From positions 1,922,001 to 1,986,000 of the forward strand of contig NZ_AP017369.1 in the NCBI RefSeq assembly GCF_002355155.1: 64,000 nucleotides of DNA. The letters run 5' to 3'. The position numbers and the translations under genes were made by a program. Below are positions 51,280 to 60,444 of the stretch, piece after piece. This DNA is from Corynebacterium suranareeae (GTDB lineage: Bacteria > Actinomycetota > Actinomycetes > Mycobacteriales > Mycobacteriaceae). How positions within the stretch are numbered: position 1 is the stretch's first letter; each line of letters begins with the position of its first letter. The notes beneath the pieces are model-generated. The model was not told the origin of the DNA, did not search any database, and worked only from the letters and a program-made list of their open reading frames with translations.

Positions 51280-52555
51280 GTCAATAACAAGGCGATTAGC
51301 TGGCAATTAAAAAGCACCATAATCGACTACGGCAGGACTATTAAGTGTCAATTGAATAGTTCCGTAACTGTCTTTTTAATAATCTCCAAGAATAAGCGCC
51401 TACAAAGACACAATTGTCTCGACAGTTAATCGTGCCGAAATGGGTTGTTAAAAGACAACGTACTAAATGACCGCAACATAACTATTAAGTGTCAATTACA
51501 AAGGGCCATAGTAAACAGTTAATTGCGGTCCCCAACAAGTACTGAAATAAGTCGATTATATGTCAATTGAATTGTTACTTAATAACACTCGCTACACACA
51601 GTAATCAGCAGGACTACTAAGTATCCATTATGTGTCAATTATCTGGAACCTTTAATGGCTTTGAAAAGGCACTATCCTATTGGCTCTTAGCGGTCGATTA
51701 CATAGCAATTATATCAAGACTTTAAAGTAACTCATTCTACCGCACACTAAAAGGTCGATTAACTAACAATTCAATTGATCGTTAAAAAGCCTTTATCTTT
51801 CGGATTGCGAGTAAATACTTAATCGACCTTTAATAGTGAGCTAATTGGCTTTTAAAGGCCAACACATTGGATCATTTTTAAAAGGCTTTTAAGTGTCGAT
51901 TAAATTGTCTTGTTACTGGCTTTCACAAGGCTCTTAAGAAACACTCCCCTATTGTCTTTTAATCGTCACTTAATCGACCTGTAAAAGTTAGTTAATTGAC
52001 TCTTGAGTAACGACTATTTAATTGACCTTTAAGTAACGATTATGAGGTAATTATATTGATCGAATAGAGACACATAACTGACTACTCTTTATCTGACCAT
52101 TACGAGGCTTTAAAAGAGCACTTAAGTGTCGATTAAGTGTCTACTCAATAACTGTCCATTATGAGGCTTTAAAAAGACAATTGAATCAACCGTTAATCGT
52201 CACTTAAATAACAATTAGCAATAGGCACTTTTAGAGCACCGTAAAAGCCATTTAATTGTCACGCAATGAGCCCTTAAGTAACAATTAAATAAGTGGCTTT
52301 AAAAATACTGCTACGGCACGATTGAAAGACAATTAACGGTCAATTAAGTATCAATTAATTAATAGTGATTTAGAATACTCTTAGAGCACAATTTAATTGA
52401 CAGCTAATAGACCTTTAAGTAACAATTACTTTATCTGCACTTTAAAGGCACGCTAAAAGCCTTTTAATCGACATTTAATTGTCATAACGCTTCGGCACAC
52501 CCAGGGAATACACTTAACGGTCGATTAAATGGATACTAAGTGACAATTAACCAGA
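51280..52555. repeat. AT-rich array of a degenerate 14-bp motif
   Basis: A 1.27-kb stretch without a gene, packed with copies of TTAAGTNNCAATTA and shortened or reversed forms (TTAATCGTC, TTAATTGAC, GTCGATTAA). Clear units are at 51341-51353, 51485-51498, 52274-52287 and 52415-52428, with dozens of partial ones between. Spacing is irregular (15-60 bp) and both orientations occur. One exact copy recurs at 47053. It looks like a large protein-binding region, for example a partition centromere, origin or silencing site. No known motif is matched with certainty. Confidence 0.75.
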
Positions 52556-53278
52556 GTCGCGTGGCAGAGTTGCGACGAACAGTAGCGAATTATCACTACC
52601 CCCGTACCGCTGATATTTAACATTAAAACAACATTTACCCCATTTGTTTTGTTTAGTTTTAACGGACTACTACCCCCGCCATTGTGGGACTGTGCAGCGG
52701 TATTTTCTACACTTATCAGACGTGAAGCAGGGCCCTGCAGCAGCCTGCAACGAGCATCCATTTCAAGCCGACAACGAGCTTGTAGAAACGCAGCTACAGC
52801 GGACACCAACGAGCCAGCAACGCATGATCTAGCGGCCTGAAACAGGCGCCCTGAGGCCCGCCACAATGCCGCAACGATAGCCCGGAAAACTCCCCAACGG
52901 ACTGTTGAGGGGATTAGCTTGAGACACCTAAAAGTGCCCCAGCGAACCTGCTATATCGGTTGGGGAACCTACCGCAGCAGCCTCTCTCAAACACTTGAGA
53001 AAAACTCTGTAGCAAGCCTGCTTCACGCTCCGCAACAAGACCTCACAAGACTGCAACGGCTGCTAGAAAAAGCTCCCATAATTCCTCACAGCACCGTTTA
53101 AAACCCGCCACAGAGTTGCAGCAAACCCCTCAACAACACTGCTGCACACCGTCGCATCTCACAGCCCGCATCGACCCCAGAACCCTTTAAAAAGCTTCTA
53201 TTCCGGGGTCTGTTAACAAGTCTCCACAGGGGCTGACAAAGCACTTATCAAGCCGCAACGTCTGCTTAATCTCCATCA

Positions 53279-53337
53279 CCGGTGTATTCCAGTGGGACCC
53301 TCGTTCTCGTGCCTCGAACCCCACTGAAATACACCGG
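53279..53337. repeat. Eighteen-bp inverted repeat
   Basis: CCGGTGTATTCCAGTGGG and CCCACTGAAATACACCGG match at 17 of 18 positions around a 23-bp centre. Its arms contain AATACACC, related to the neighbouring palindromes. Confidence 0.7.
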
Positions 53338-53399
53338 CGTCACCCTCGCTTCGCTCGTATACACAGCAGACCTCTCCTACCTGGGGAAATGCATAACTA

Positions 53400-53457
53400 A
53401 ATACACGTGTATACGGCTAAAATCGGCAAAAAGCGCCCCCGAATACACGTGTATACG
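53400..53457. promoter_or_regulatory. Two identical 16-bp palindromic sites
   Basis: AATACACGTGTATACG occurs at 53400-53415 and 53442-53457, 42 bp apart (four helical turns), each with the perfect core ATACACGTGTAT. Same face of the helix suggests cooperative protein binding, for example an autoregulator or replication/partition protein. Confidence 0.6.
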
Positions 53458-54258
53458 AACTCAATTTCCCCAGCTTAACAAGCATATTCACCCCTTTTCT
53501 GGTCGCTAAAGCTCCCGCCATAGGGGAAAAAGAATGAAAAGGGCATAAGGGGGTGTGACGCATTGAGCCTTTCGCTGCGCTCAATTCTCAATCCGATCGG
53601 CATAGCCGATACACCTGGTTTGCTGACGCAAACCCCCGTCCTTCGGACGGCCCTTATCACCCAGCTCACAAGTCAAAGAGGGGTCAGTTGCTTCGCTGCC
53701 TTTCCTCCCCTCTTCGCCTCCCGCTGTGTGCCCCTTCGGGGTGCCCCTTACAACCACCGATGTGGCTGGCGCCACGATCTTTTCGGTGGTTGTTATCCAA
53801 GCCCTTGTGCCACCAACCTGACTGCAGCTGTCGCTGCGTCATGTCTTCGGTTCGCTACGCTCACTGGTGTCACGGGCTTTCAAGACAGGCGTGCTGCGCG
53901 GCCCTCATAATCGGCTGTAGCGATTCTTCGTTGCCTGCTGCGCCCGCGACGCGCCCAAAAGCATTCATCGCTGCACGGCTGCTGCTCCGTTCTCCGAACT
54001 CCCGCATCAGCTCGCGCAGTCCGTTGAGGGCGCGCTAAAAGATGAAAAGATCCTGCAACAAAAAGCGGTTGCAAAAAGATGAAGAGAAGCCTGCTACGAA
54101 ACCTCTCGTTTCTGCGCAAACAATACGACTAACGCACGCTGAAAAACTCTCACAGCAACCACTGCGGTTTCTGCACTAAACCTCGTTATCAACGCAATAA
54201 AAAGATCCCCAAAATGCTAAAAACATAAGTTAAGTGATCACCCCTTTTAACACCGTAT

Positions 54259-54286
54259 GGGGTAATTAGGGTTCATTAATTACCCC
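54259..54286. promoter_or_regulatory. Ten-bp dyad
   Basis: GGGGTAATTA and TAATTACCCC with an 8-bp centre and no T-run; candidate operator upstream of the secreted coiled-coil gene. Confidence 0.45.
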
Positions 54287-54364
54287 CCACTTAATTTATG
54301 AAATTTCCATTTCTATCGGTACACGGTGTGTGGTGTGGGTACGTGGAAGAAGTCCGACTCAAGT

Positions 54365-54491
54365 CAAGCGCTTGCAACCTACGGTTGCCTCTCGCGCTTG
54401 TGCACGTGTGATGAGTGAGTCGCCTCTGTGGGCCGTGGTGTCCAAAAGCGATTCTCGGTTTCACCGATCATCGCGCCAGGCGGCGCCTGGC
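54365..54491 (+). promoter_or_regulatory. Structured leader of the coiled-coil gene
   Basis: Nested hairpin CAAGCGC...GCGCTTG (7 bp) enclosing GCAACC/GGTTGC (54374-54388), then GCCAGGC/GGC/GCCTGGC at 54475-54491. Lies 170-300 bp before the start at 54660. Possibly a 5' regulatory RNA. Unlike the 14 leader elements, no CGG follows the stem. Confidence 0.4.
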
Positions 54492-54659
54492 CGGTTGAAC
54501 AAGGGAATGGTGGGTGCGTCACCTTGCCGCCCGCTGGTGGGGGTTGTGAAAGAGAAACCACCCTGCTCCACATACACGCAAAAATTAACTTCTTTATTTA
54601 GTGAATAAACAACTAGTATTTTTAATGACTTACAAATATCAAGAAAGAATCTGTTCCTT

Positions 54660-55961
54660 ATGTCCACATTGTCTAAGCCACGCAAGATCGCCACCAGCGT
54701 TGCTGTCGCGGCACTTACCCTCGCGTTGTGTAGTTCTGCCGCCGGCATTGTCCATGCAGCGCAACAAACTATCAGCGGTCCAAAATCCTCATGCGCTTTT
54801 AATCAACAACGTTGGGATGACAGCAAGCTCAAACTTGACGAAGCTATTAGTACAGCCAAAAACTCACTCACACAGACTGGCGAGCTGCACCTCAACCAAA
54901 CTGATCTACTTTCCGGCTACCTTTTTCAACAGCCCCACAGCAGTAACTACCTCGCACTCAACAATGCGTACGCCGATGCGGTGGCAACCAAAGACAGCTT
55001 TGTACGCCCGGAGTGTGATGGTTCCAAAGAATCCAAAATCGCCAGCGAACACGCCTTGTCTGAGATCGTAAATGCTGCGAACACTCTTGCCCGTGCACAA
55101 AAATCACTTCAGGTAAATTCTGATACTTATGAGCAGCAACGCCGTTGTGACGCGCTTCGTCTAGCAAGCCGTGATGAGTCAGATGTCCTCATGCGTCTTG
55201 ATCGCACCATGTTCCAGCTTCGTGGCACACTGACGGAAATTGATCAGATCACTACAGATATTCAAGATATTCGGGCACAGACCGCCATCTTTGAACGTGA
55301 TCTTGCCCGCGAGCAAAAAGAAGCAGATGCCGCAGCACGTGCACGTGATGCCAGCACCGTAGCCACGCCAACCACAACCGCAGAGGATCGTGCCACCAGC
55401 ATTCTTAAAAAGCCTCATACCAATCGCGGTGGTGACAGCTACACCCGGTCGTCAACGGCCAGCGCACAAAGCACCGAATCGGATTCTGCAACCAACACCT
55501 CGTACCTGTCGCGCCGACTCGACAGTTTGGAGCGCAGTGCCCAGCATATTGATCTCGACACACCGTGCGACAACCTTGATGATCTTCGTGAACTCACCAG
55601 CAATGACACTCGTGATCGCACAGGTGCGGTGATTTCAATTGCGGACCAACTTAAAAACATCACAAACGAAATTAACGAATTGCGAGAATCTACGATTGCA
55701 ACCCGCGACAGTGCCCAGCACGCTCAAGATCAGGTCACCGCACAGCGCGAGGAGCTACAACGTGAAAAGGAAGCGCAGTTAGAAGATCAACGCCTAGCTC
55801 AAGAAGCTGAAGAAGAAGCTCGCAACGCGGTCATTCAGGAACGTGAAGCAGCCGAGGCAGCGCTACGCGAGACACAAGAGCTTCTCAGTCGCCTGGATAA
55901 TACCGACAACGCAGTCAATGATGACACAAGCGCAATTGCTGACAGTCTTCTCAATAACTAA
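54660..55961 (+). CDS. Secreted coiled-coil protein, 433 aa
   Basis: Signal peptide cleaved near VHA-AQ. Two long helical regions: residues 50-260 (with single Cys in FNQQRW, PECDG and RRCDAL) and 330-425, where QREELQREKEAQLEDQRLAQEAEEEARNAV is a textbook coiled coil. A Thr/Ser-rich linker (residues 240-285) separates them. No sortase signal. Reads like an envelope or secreted structural protein. AAGAAAGAA ribosome binding site. Confidence 0.8.
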   Translation: MSTLSKPRKIATSVAVAALTLALCSSAAGIVHAAQQTISGPKSSCAFNQQRWDDSKLKLDEAISTAKNSLTQTGELHLNQTDLLSGYLFQQPHSSNYLALNNAYADAVATKDSFVRPECDGSKESKIASEHALSEIVNAANTLARAQKSLQVNSDTYEQQRRCDALRLASRDESDVLMRLDRTMFQLRGTLTEIDQITTDIQDIRAQTAIFERDLAREQKEADAAARARDASTVATPTTTAEDRATSILKKPHTNRGGDSYTRSSTASAQSTESDSATNTSYLSRRLDSLERSAQHIDLDTPCDNLDDLRELTSNDTRDRTGAVISIADQLKNITNEINELRESTIATRDSAQHAQDQVTAQREELQREKEAQLEDQRLAQEAEEEARNAVIQEREAAEAALRETQELLSRLDNTDNAVNDDTSAIADSLLNN

Positions 55962-55972
55962 CAATCCTTATC

Positions 55973-56019
55973 ACCGTCCACTGGGTGCACTCTAAAGTAC
56001 CTGGTGGACGGTATGTTTT
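55973..56019 (+). terminator. Rho-independent terminator
   Basis: ACCGTCCAC pairs with GTGGACGGT; TTTT follows shortly. Confidence 0.8.
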
Positions 56020-56079
56020 GCCCCAATACCCAAGTAAAATATATCTAGTACTATTTTACGATTGAAAGCAGATTCTACT

Positions 56080-57942
56080 ATGACCGTCGCCTCACCTACA
56101 GCGCTTGCCCTTAGTGACATGTCCTATATAGACATCATCAAAAGAAAACGCGGGTGGACTACTGAGTTTTTCCACAGCGCCATCAACACCGGGGAGATCA
56201 CCCCACCGCTGCCTGACAGCGACCGTGCCACAGCAGTAATTCATGACCACATCACCAACACACGTGAAATCACCATCATCACTGACTTTGATATGGACGG
56301 TATTTCAGCCGGCGTCATCGCCTACGCAGGTCTTGCCGAACTTGGTGCGCAAGTCAATATGGTGGTGCCCGATTATCGCGGTGAACGCAATGTCACAGCC
56401 GACGATATTGACCATGCACTTGAGCTCTACCCTGCAACATCACTCATCATCACCTGCGATGTCGGAATCGGCTCCCATGAAGGTATTGCTCGCGCACAGG
56501 AAAGCGGTGTCGCGATACTAGTCACAGATCACCACATGGAGGTCGAACCCTGCCAGGCCACTGTGGTACTTAACCCCAACCGAATTGGATCTGACTATCC
56601 AAATAAAGATATTTGTGGTGCGCAGGTCATCTTCGCCACATTGGGTGACTATGCGCGTCGTTATAGAGCCGACAAGATTATCGACATTAATTTACTCGCT
56701 GTCTTTGCCGGCATTGGTGCACTCGCCGATGTCATGCCCTTAACTCGTGATACTCGACCAACAGTGAAGCAGGCTATTGCGTTGCTTCGGCTTGCCATTC
56801 CACAGATAAGCAAAAATCGCTTCGGTGGCTGGGATATGTATGCTGCACGTTCTGTTGATCCTGATACCTCCACGCTCATGCATATCGTCAACGCCAGCGC
56901 TCATGATCACCGATTCATGGCTGCGTTCCAAGGCATCTCAATTCTGCTCGGCGAACTGATTGCACAGAAAAAGTTGATCAGCATCGACAATATCTCTGAG
57001 TCTTTTATTGGCTTCACGCTCGGACCGATGTTTAATGCCACCCGCCGTGTCGGTGGTGACATGCACGATTCATTTCTCGTGTTTGCACCCCATGCAGCAC
57101 TTGCATCACAACCGTCGATGAATCCAAATCGTCGTGCTGCAATCAATCGCATCATTGATAACAACGAACGTCGCAAAGAGCTCTCCAAGTCCTCTTATGC
57201 TGCCGTACACAACACAGATCAACCCTACGCACCCTTTGTATGGCTCTCTGACGCACCAAGCGGCATTCTCGGCCTTACTGCCTCACAGCTCACTCGTGAG
57301 TCTGGTGTGCCGGCCATTGTTATTAACCCAGACACCTTGTCTGGCTCGGCACGTTCACCTGAATGGGTACCGATCATCACCCAAGTAAACACCCTCGGCG
57401 CACAAGGTCACGGTGGCATTCATGCTGCAGGCCATGAACATGCCTGTGGTATGCGCTTTGATAGCCATGATGATATTGCGGTCTTTGTCGCAGCCCTCGA
57501 CCTACTCGATAAGAGCACGCCACGGGAAGCGCAGCTGGCAGATCTTCATCTAGTTGATATTGACCATGCGCGTCCGGTTCTCGATAACCCTGCATTAGCT
57601 CACGCACTCAGCACAGTCGATGCCGCTGTAGATTCAGCACAGCTACTTGTACTTATTGATCAGCTTGATCAACTGCAGCCTTTTGGTCACGGTTTTGTCT
57701 ACCCGCACATCGACGTGACCTTCAGGCCGGCAGAAGCCGAATTTAAAGTCATGGGTCAACATCACCAACATCTGAAGGTGATCACTCACTCAGGGCTCAC
57801 TCTGTTGTGGTGGAATAAAGCCCAACAGCTCGATGAACTCGCACAATCCGAATTGGTCACTATGTCCGTGGAACTCGATGTCAATATGTTCCGTGGTTTT
57901 ATCACACCACAAGGCATTGTCTCAGCGTGCACAGTCATCTAA
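56080..57942 (+). CDS. RecJ-like DHH/DHHA1 phosphoesterase, 620 aa
   Basis: Start at 56080 behind GAAAGCA. DFDMDG (about residues 69-74) and TDHH (149-152) are the two metal-binding signatures of the DHH family; TCDVGIGSHEGI between them is RecJ-like. GHGGIHAAGHEHACGMRF near residue 445 is the DHHA1 substrate motif. Length fits RecJ (550-700). RecJ degrades single-stranded DNA 5'-3' in recombination and mismatch repair. A copy on this element near helicase and polymerase genes suggests a role in its own replication or recombination. Confidence 0.88.
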   Translation: MTVASPTALALSDMSYIDIIKRKRGWTTEFFHSAINTGEITPPLPDSDRATAVIHDHITNTREITIITDFDMDGISAGVIAYAGLAELGAQVNMVVPDYRGERNVTADDIDHALELYPATSLIITCDVGIGSHEGIARAQESGVAILVTDHHMEVEPCQATVVLNPNRIGSDYPNKDICGAQVIFATLGDYARRYRADKIIDINLLAVFAGIGALADVMPLTRDTRPTVKQAIALLRLAIPQISKNRFGGWDMYAARSVDPDTSTLMHIVNASAHDHRFMAAFQGISILLGELIAQKKLISIDNISESFIGFTLGPMFNATRRVGGDMHDSFLVFAPHAALASQPSMNPNRRAAINRIIDNNERRKELSKSSYAAVHNTDQPYAPFVWLSDAPSGILGLTASQLTRESGVPAIVINPDTLSGSARSPEWVPIITQVNTLGAQGHGGIHAAGHEHACGMRFDSHDDIAVFVAALDLLDKSTPREAQLADLHLVDIDHARPVLDNPALAHALSTVDAAVDSAQLLVLIDQLDQLQPFGHGFVYPHIDVTFRPAEAEFKVMGQHHQHLKVITHSGLTLLWWNKAQQLDELAQSELVTMSVELDVNMFRGFITPQGIVSACTVI

Positions 57943-57961
57943 CTTGACTACAAAAGCGTCA

Positions 57962-58006
57962 AAACAACCCCCAACAGCCTCTGCAAGAGCTGTTGGGGGT
58001 TGTTGT
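57962..58006. terminator. Bidirectional terminator
   Basis: AACAACCCCCAACAGC faces GCTGTTGGGGGTTGTT, with A- and T-rich flanks, between convergent genes. Confidence 0.88.
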
Positions 58007-58039
58007 TATATTTGTGACCGTCGAGGTCTTAAAAAGTCT

Positions 58040-58822
58040 CTACACAGGCGCAGATGATGCACGTGGACGAGCTGCCATAGAAAACGGCTGTCCTGATTTC
58101 ATACCAGGGATACGACCCTCATCGACAGTGACCACCACATCACTAAACACCGTCATGGCTGCAGTCACAGCATCACCGGTGAGCTCTTTCCCAAACACGG
58201 TGCCTTTAAGCAGCCAACCATGATGCGCAGTGGAATCCTCTCCTGCACGTGCCTGATGGCGTACATGTCGATCCTCGCGGAGTGCGTGGCGACCATAACC
58301 ATCTTCAAAGCGACACCCTGCGGCCCACATGGCAAAGTGCTCACGGCCTTTAATGGTGTCAGCTTCGCCTGTAAGACCATCGCCCCATGGCGTGCCCATA
58401 ATTACCACGCTGTCGCCCCTAAGACCGGACACCGCATTAAGAGCCAATAGTTGATCCATCGTCTGCTGACGCAGCTCTCGTTGCCACAGATCATCGTGCA
58501 CAGTATCAATGGCGTTCCCATAGTCAGCGAGAAGATTAAGGCTAAGCTTCACGGGCTCAGCAAGCCCTTTAACCGGCACAGTGACTGTTCCAGTGGACGC
58601 AAACCCAGCTTTAGTGCGGTTGTGGCTGTACGTACTGCCCTCAGGCGCACAAATGATCAATGAATCCGTGTGGATCTCCACAGCGGTGCTATGGCGACGC
58701 TTGACCATAGTGGTGTGTTCTAGATAATCATCGCCAGCTGGTACTTCACACAGATCCCACGGACCGATGCTGATGCCTCGTTGAAATTCGTCAGCGATTC
58801 GTTGCGCGGTAGTCACAGTCAT
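58040..58822 (-). CDS. Hypothetical protein, 260 aa
   Basis: Soluble, mixed alpha/beta. His/Arg-rich tract (KRRHSTAVEIHTD near residue 41; GRHALREDRHVRHQARAGEDSTAHHGW near residue 180) but no recognisable catalytic pattern. Faces the RecJ-like gene across a shared terminator. Unknown. Confidence 0.7.
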   Translation of the reverse strand: MTVTTAQRIADEFQRGISIGPWDLCEVPAGDDYLEHTTMVKRRHSTAVEIHTDSLIICAPEGSTYSHNRTKAGFASTGTVTVPVKGLAEPVKLSLNLLADYGNAIDTVHDDLWQRELRQQTMDQLLALNAVSGLRGDSVVIMGTPWGDGLTGEADTIKGREHFAMWAAGCRFEDGYGRHALREDRHVRHQARAGEDSTAHHGWLLKGTVFGKELTGDAVTAAMTVFSDVVVTVDEGRIPGMKSGQPFSMAARPRASSAPV

Positions 58823-58938
58823 AGTTAATTAAAAGTCCCTTTACTTACATTACTTAGTTATTCATTAATTACTTTAACAAACTTAAAGCCAGATAACGCC
58901 AGCAAGAAAGGTAGTTTCGCTACGTTCCAGAGAAAGGC

Positions 58939-59102
58939 AAAAAAGTAGAGCCACTGGGTCACTACTCCCAATGGCTCTACACTCTTCTCGCTCCGTTAAA
59001 GATTCCTGCTGTTCACCACCCCTGCCGGACTATCTGCACACCAGGCAAGTAAAGGAAAACTGATCGCGGTCCTGGACAGGGCAGCAGTAAATGTTTAACT
59101 CA
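58939..59102 (-). ncRNA. Candidate small structured RNA with promoter and terminator
   Basis: On the minus strand TTGCAT (59132-59137) and TATACT (59109-59114) are separated by exactly 17 bp, a strong promoter with start near 59102. The RNA, about 165 nt, has a long helix built from CTGCTG/CAGCAG, CCCTG/CAGGG and CCAGG/CCTGG with internal loops, then a terminator GTAGAGCCA/TGGCTCTAC (58945-58980) ending in six T. No credible frame inside. A regulator of replication is plausible from position. Confidence 0.7.
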
Positions 59103-59192
59103 CTTTTCAGTATAGACAAACTTTAAAGACAATGCAACTAGTTTCTAAATCTATTTCAAAGTCAATTACTTACTCACTAAGGAGAATCAACC

Positions 59193-59285
59193 ATGTCCGG
59201 TCGCACCAATCCCCGAAACCAATTTTATGGGTCATATATCTTACGCAAACTTTTCAAGTCGTGCAGAACCTCAAAATTCCCATAA
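59193..59285 (+). CDS. Short basic peptide, 30 aa
   Basis: A strong AAGGAG site lies 9 nt before the ATG. The product begins MSGRTNPRNQFYGSY and ends SCRTSKFP; basic, with one Cys. It may be a leader peptide or small protein upstream of the origin region. Length alone keeps confidence low. Confidence 0.45.
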   Translation: MSGRTNPRNQFYGSYILRKLFKSCRTSKFP

Positions 59286-59374
59286 GTTTTTAATTATCAA
59301 CACAGTAACTACCTGGCTATCGAAATAGAACGGAAGTGCGCATAACAGGAACATATATGAATTTAATTATGAAC

Positions 59375-59950
59375 GTAACGTTACAAACAGAAAGTATCGT
59401 TACACCTCAAAAACACACTATGACCTGCTGTAACGGTGAATCTGTAGCGCTACGGTGTAACGATACGAAAAAGCTAAAGTTACACCCAAAAGCACCCTTT
59501 AACCTGCAACTATAGTCACAAAATTGTGGTTTGTAACGTTGTAACGATACTTTTGGAACTTTAATATAGACAGAAGAGAAAGAGTAAGAACTCATAAACG
59601 TGAAATAGGACACATAAGTACTTAAAAGCACATATGAGCATCATGCTATGTCGTTTTACTACTTTTCACCATATGAACGTGCACATGAGCACTACCGCTC
59701 TGCACGGTGGTGATGATAGGTAAAAGCCATAACGGATTATTGCGATCCCTCGCGCGTATGTAAAACACGTCAAGTATCGTTACAACGTTACACTTTTGCA
59801 TTCATGCAGGTCATAGTGTGTTTTTCATGTAACGTTGATGTAACGCTTATATTATTTTAATAATTAACTTTAATATAATAAAAGGGTCTTTGACGTGCAT
59901 CTTTGGTGCTGTAACGCTGTGTAGCGGAGTGTAACGATACGTAACGTTAC
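59375..59950. promoter_or_regulatory. Iteron array, candidate replication origin
   Basis: About a dozen copies of GTAACG(A/T)TAC-type sites: 59375-59384, 59394-59403, 59457-59466, 59533-59550, 59774-59791, 59828-59844 and 59931-59950, with partials. GTAACGTTGTAACGATAC at 59533 occurs inverted at 59774. A 22-bp AT-only stretch (about 59849-59885) lies near the right end. Iterons plus an AT-rich stretch upstream of helicase and polymerase genes are the usual layout of an origin with an initiator. No Rep gene is recognised in the window. Confidence 0.7.
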
Positions 59951-60343
59951 GCTCGAATTAAATTCACGTTTGTGCAGTTTTTCAGCCGTCATCTCACCGT
60001 GTGAGACTACTGTCTCACAAATAGGCACCACTGCGGCACCCTCTAGATTGAATAAACCTATCAGTCTGCGTGCGTCTGCGGCCCCTAAAGCGCGCTCCTC
60101 ACCCCTTTGCGTGCACGGCTATGGTTCGTACCGCTATCCATGCGTAACAACAGCTCTCCCCACCCACTGCCTCTTACGCGCGCATACAACTGTGCGCTAA
60201 GTGCGCCTTAATAAACCGTTGAGTTTCTTTATTACTAAGCTTGTTTAAATTGAAAGTTCGCTATATTCTGATTAAATAAAGTAAGTAATTTAGTAATTCG
60301 GCTCCACGGCCACCCGCACCGTTGTTCACCCACAGTGCACAAG

Positions 60344-60370
60344 AAAAAGCAACTCACTTCGTGCTTTTTT
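60344..60370 (+). terminator. Terminator/attenuator in leader of the helicase gene
   Basis: AAAAAGCA pairs with TGCTTTTT and ends in six T, 75 bp before the start codon and downstream of promoter-like TTGAAA...TATATT. Read-through would set expression. Confidence 0.6.
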
Positions 60371-60444
60371 CACCGACCCCGGCTGTGTGGATGCCACCCA
60401 CTTACACCGCACAATCGAAGACAAAAGTAAAGGATGTTCACCTT

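Larger units (their letters stand above)
52556..54659. other. Gene-free palindrome-rich region
   Basis: Open frames here are short, lack ribosome binding sites and conflict, so I call none. Visible structure: CAACGAGC-type repeats around 52745-52875; CCCCAAC/GTTGAGGGG and similar hairpins near 52890-52975; an 18-bp inverted repeat and two AATACAC sites at 53279-53457; TTC-loop hairpins such as CCGTCCTTCGGACGG near 53637-53651 and CCCCTTCGGGG near 53731-53741; a 10-bp dyad at 54259-54286. Together with the AT-rich array this may be a maintenance locus. Confidence 0.5.

Noticed and set aside
52525..54119. Several 60-116 codon frames in the palindrome-rich region
   Set aside because: They conflict with one another, lack ribosome binding sites and are full of hairpin sequence; codon use does not resemble neighbours.
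54330..54608. A 92-codon frame in the structured leader of 54660
   Set aside because: No ribosome binding site, and the composition is set by the GC hairpins.
58939..59102. The small RNA as 4.5S/SRP RNA or tmRNA
   Set aside because: No SRP GGAAG loop and no tRNA-like ends or tag frame are visible.
59407..59631. A minus-strand 74-codon frame over the iterons
   Set aside because: Composition follows the repeats; no initiation signal.
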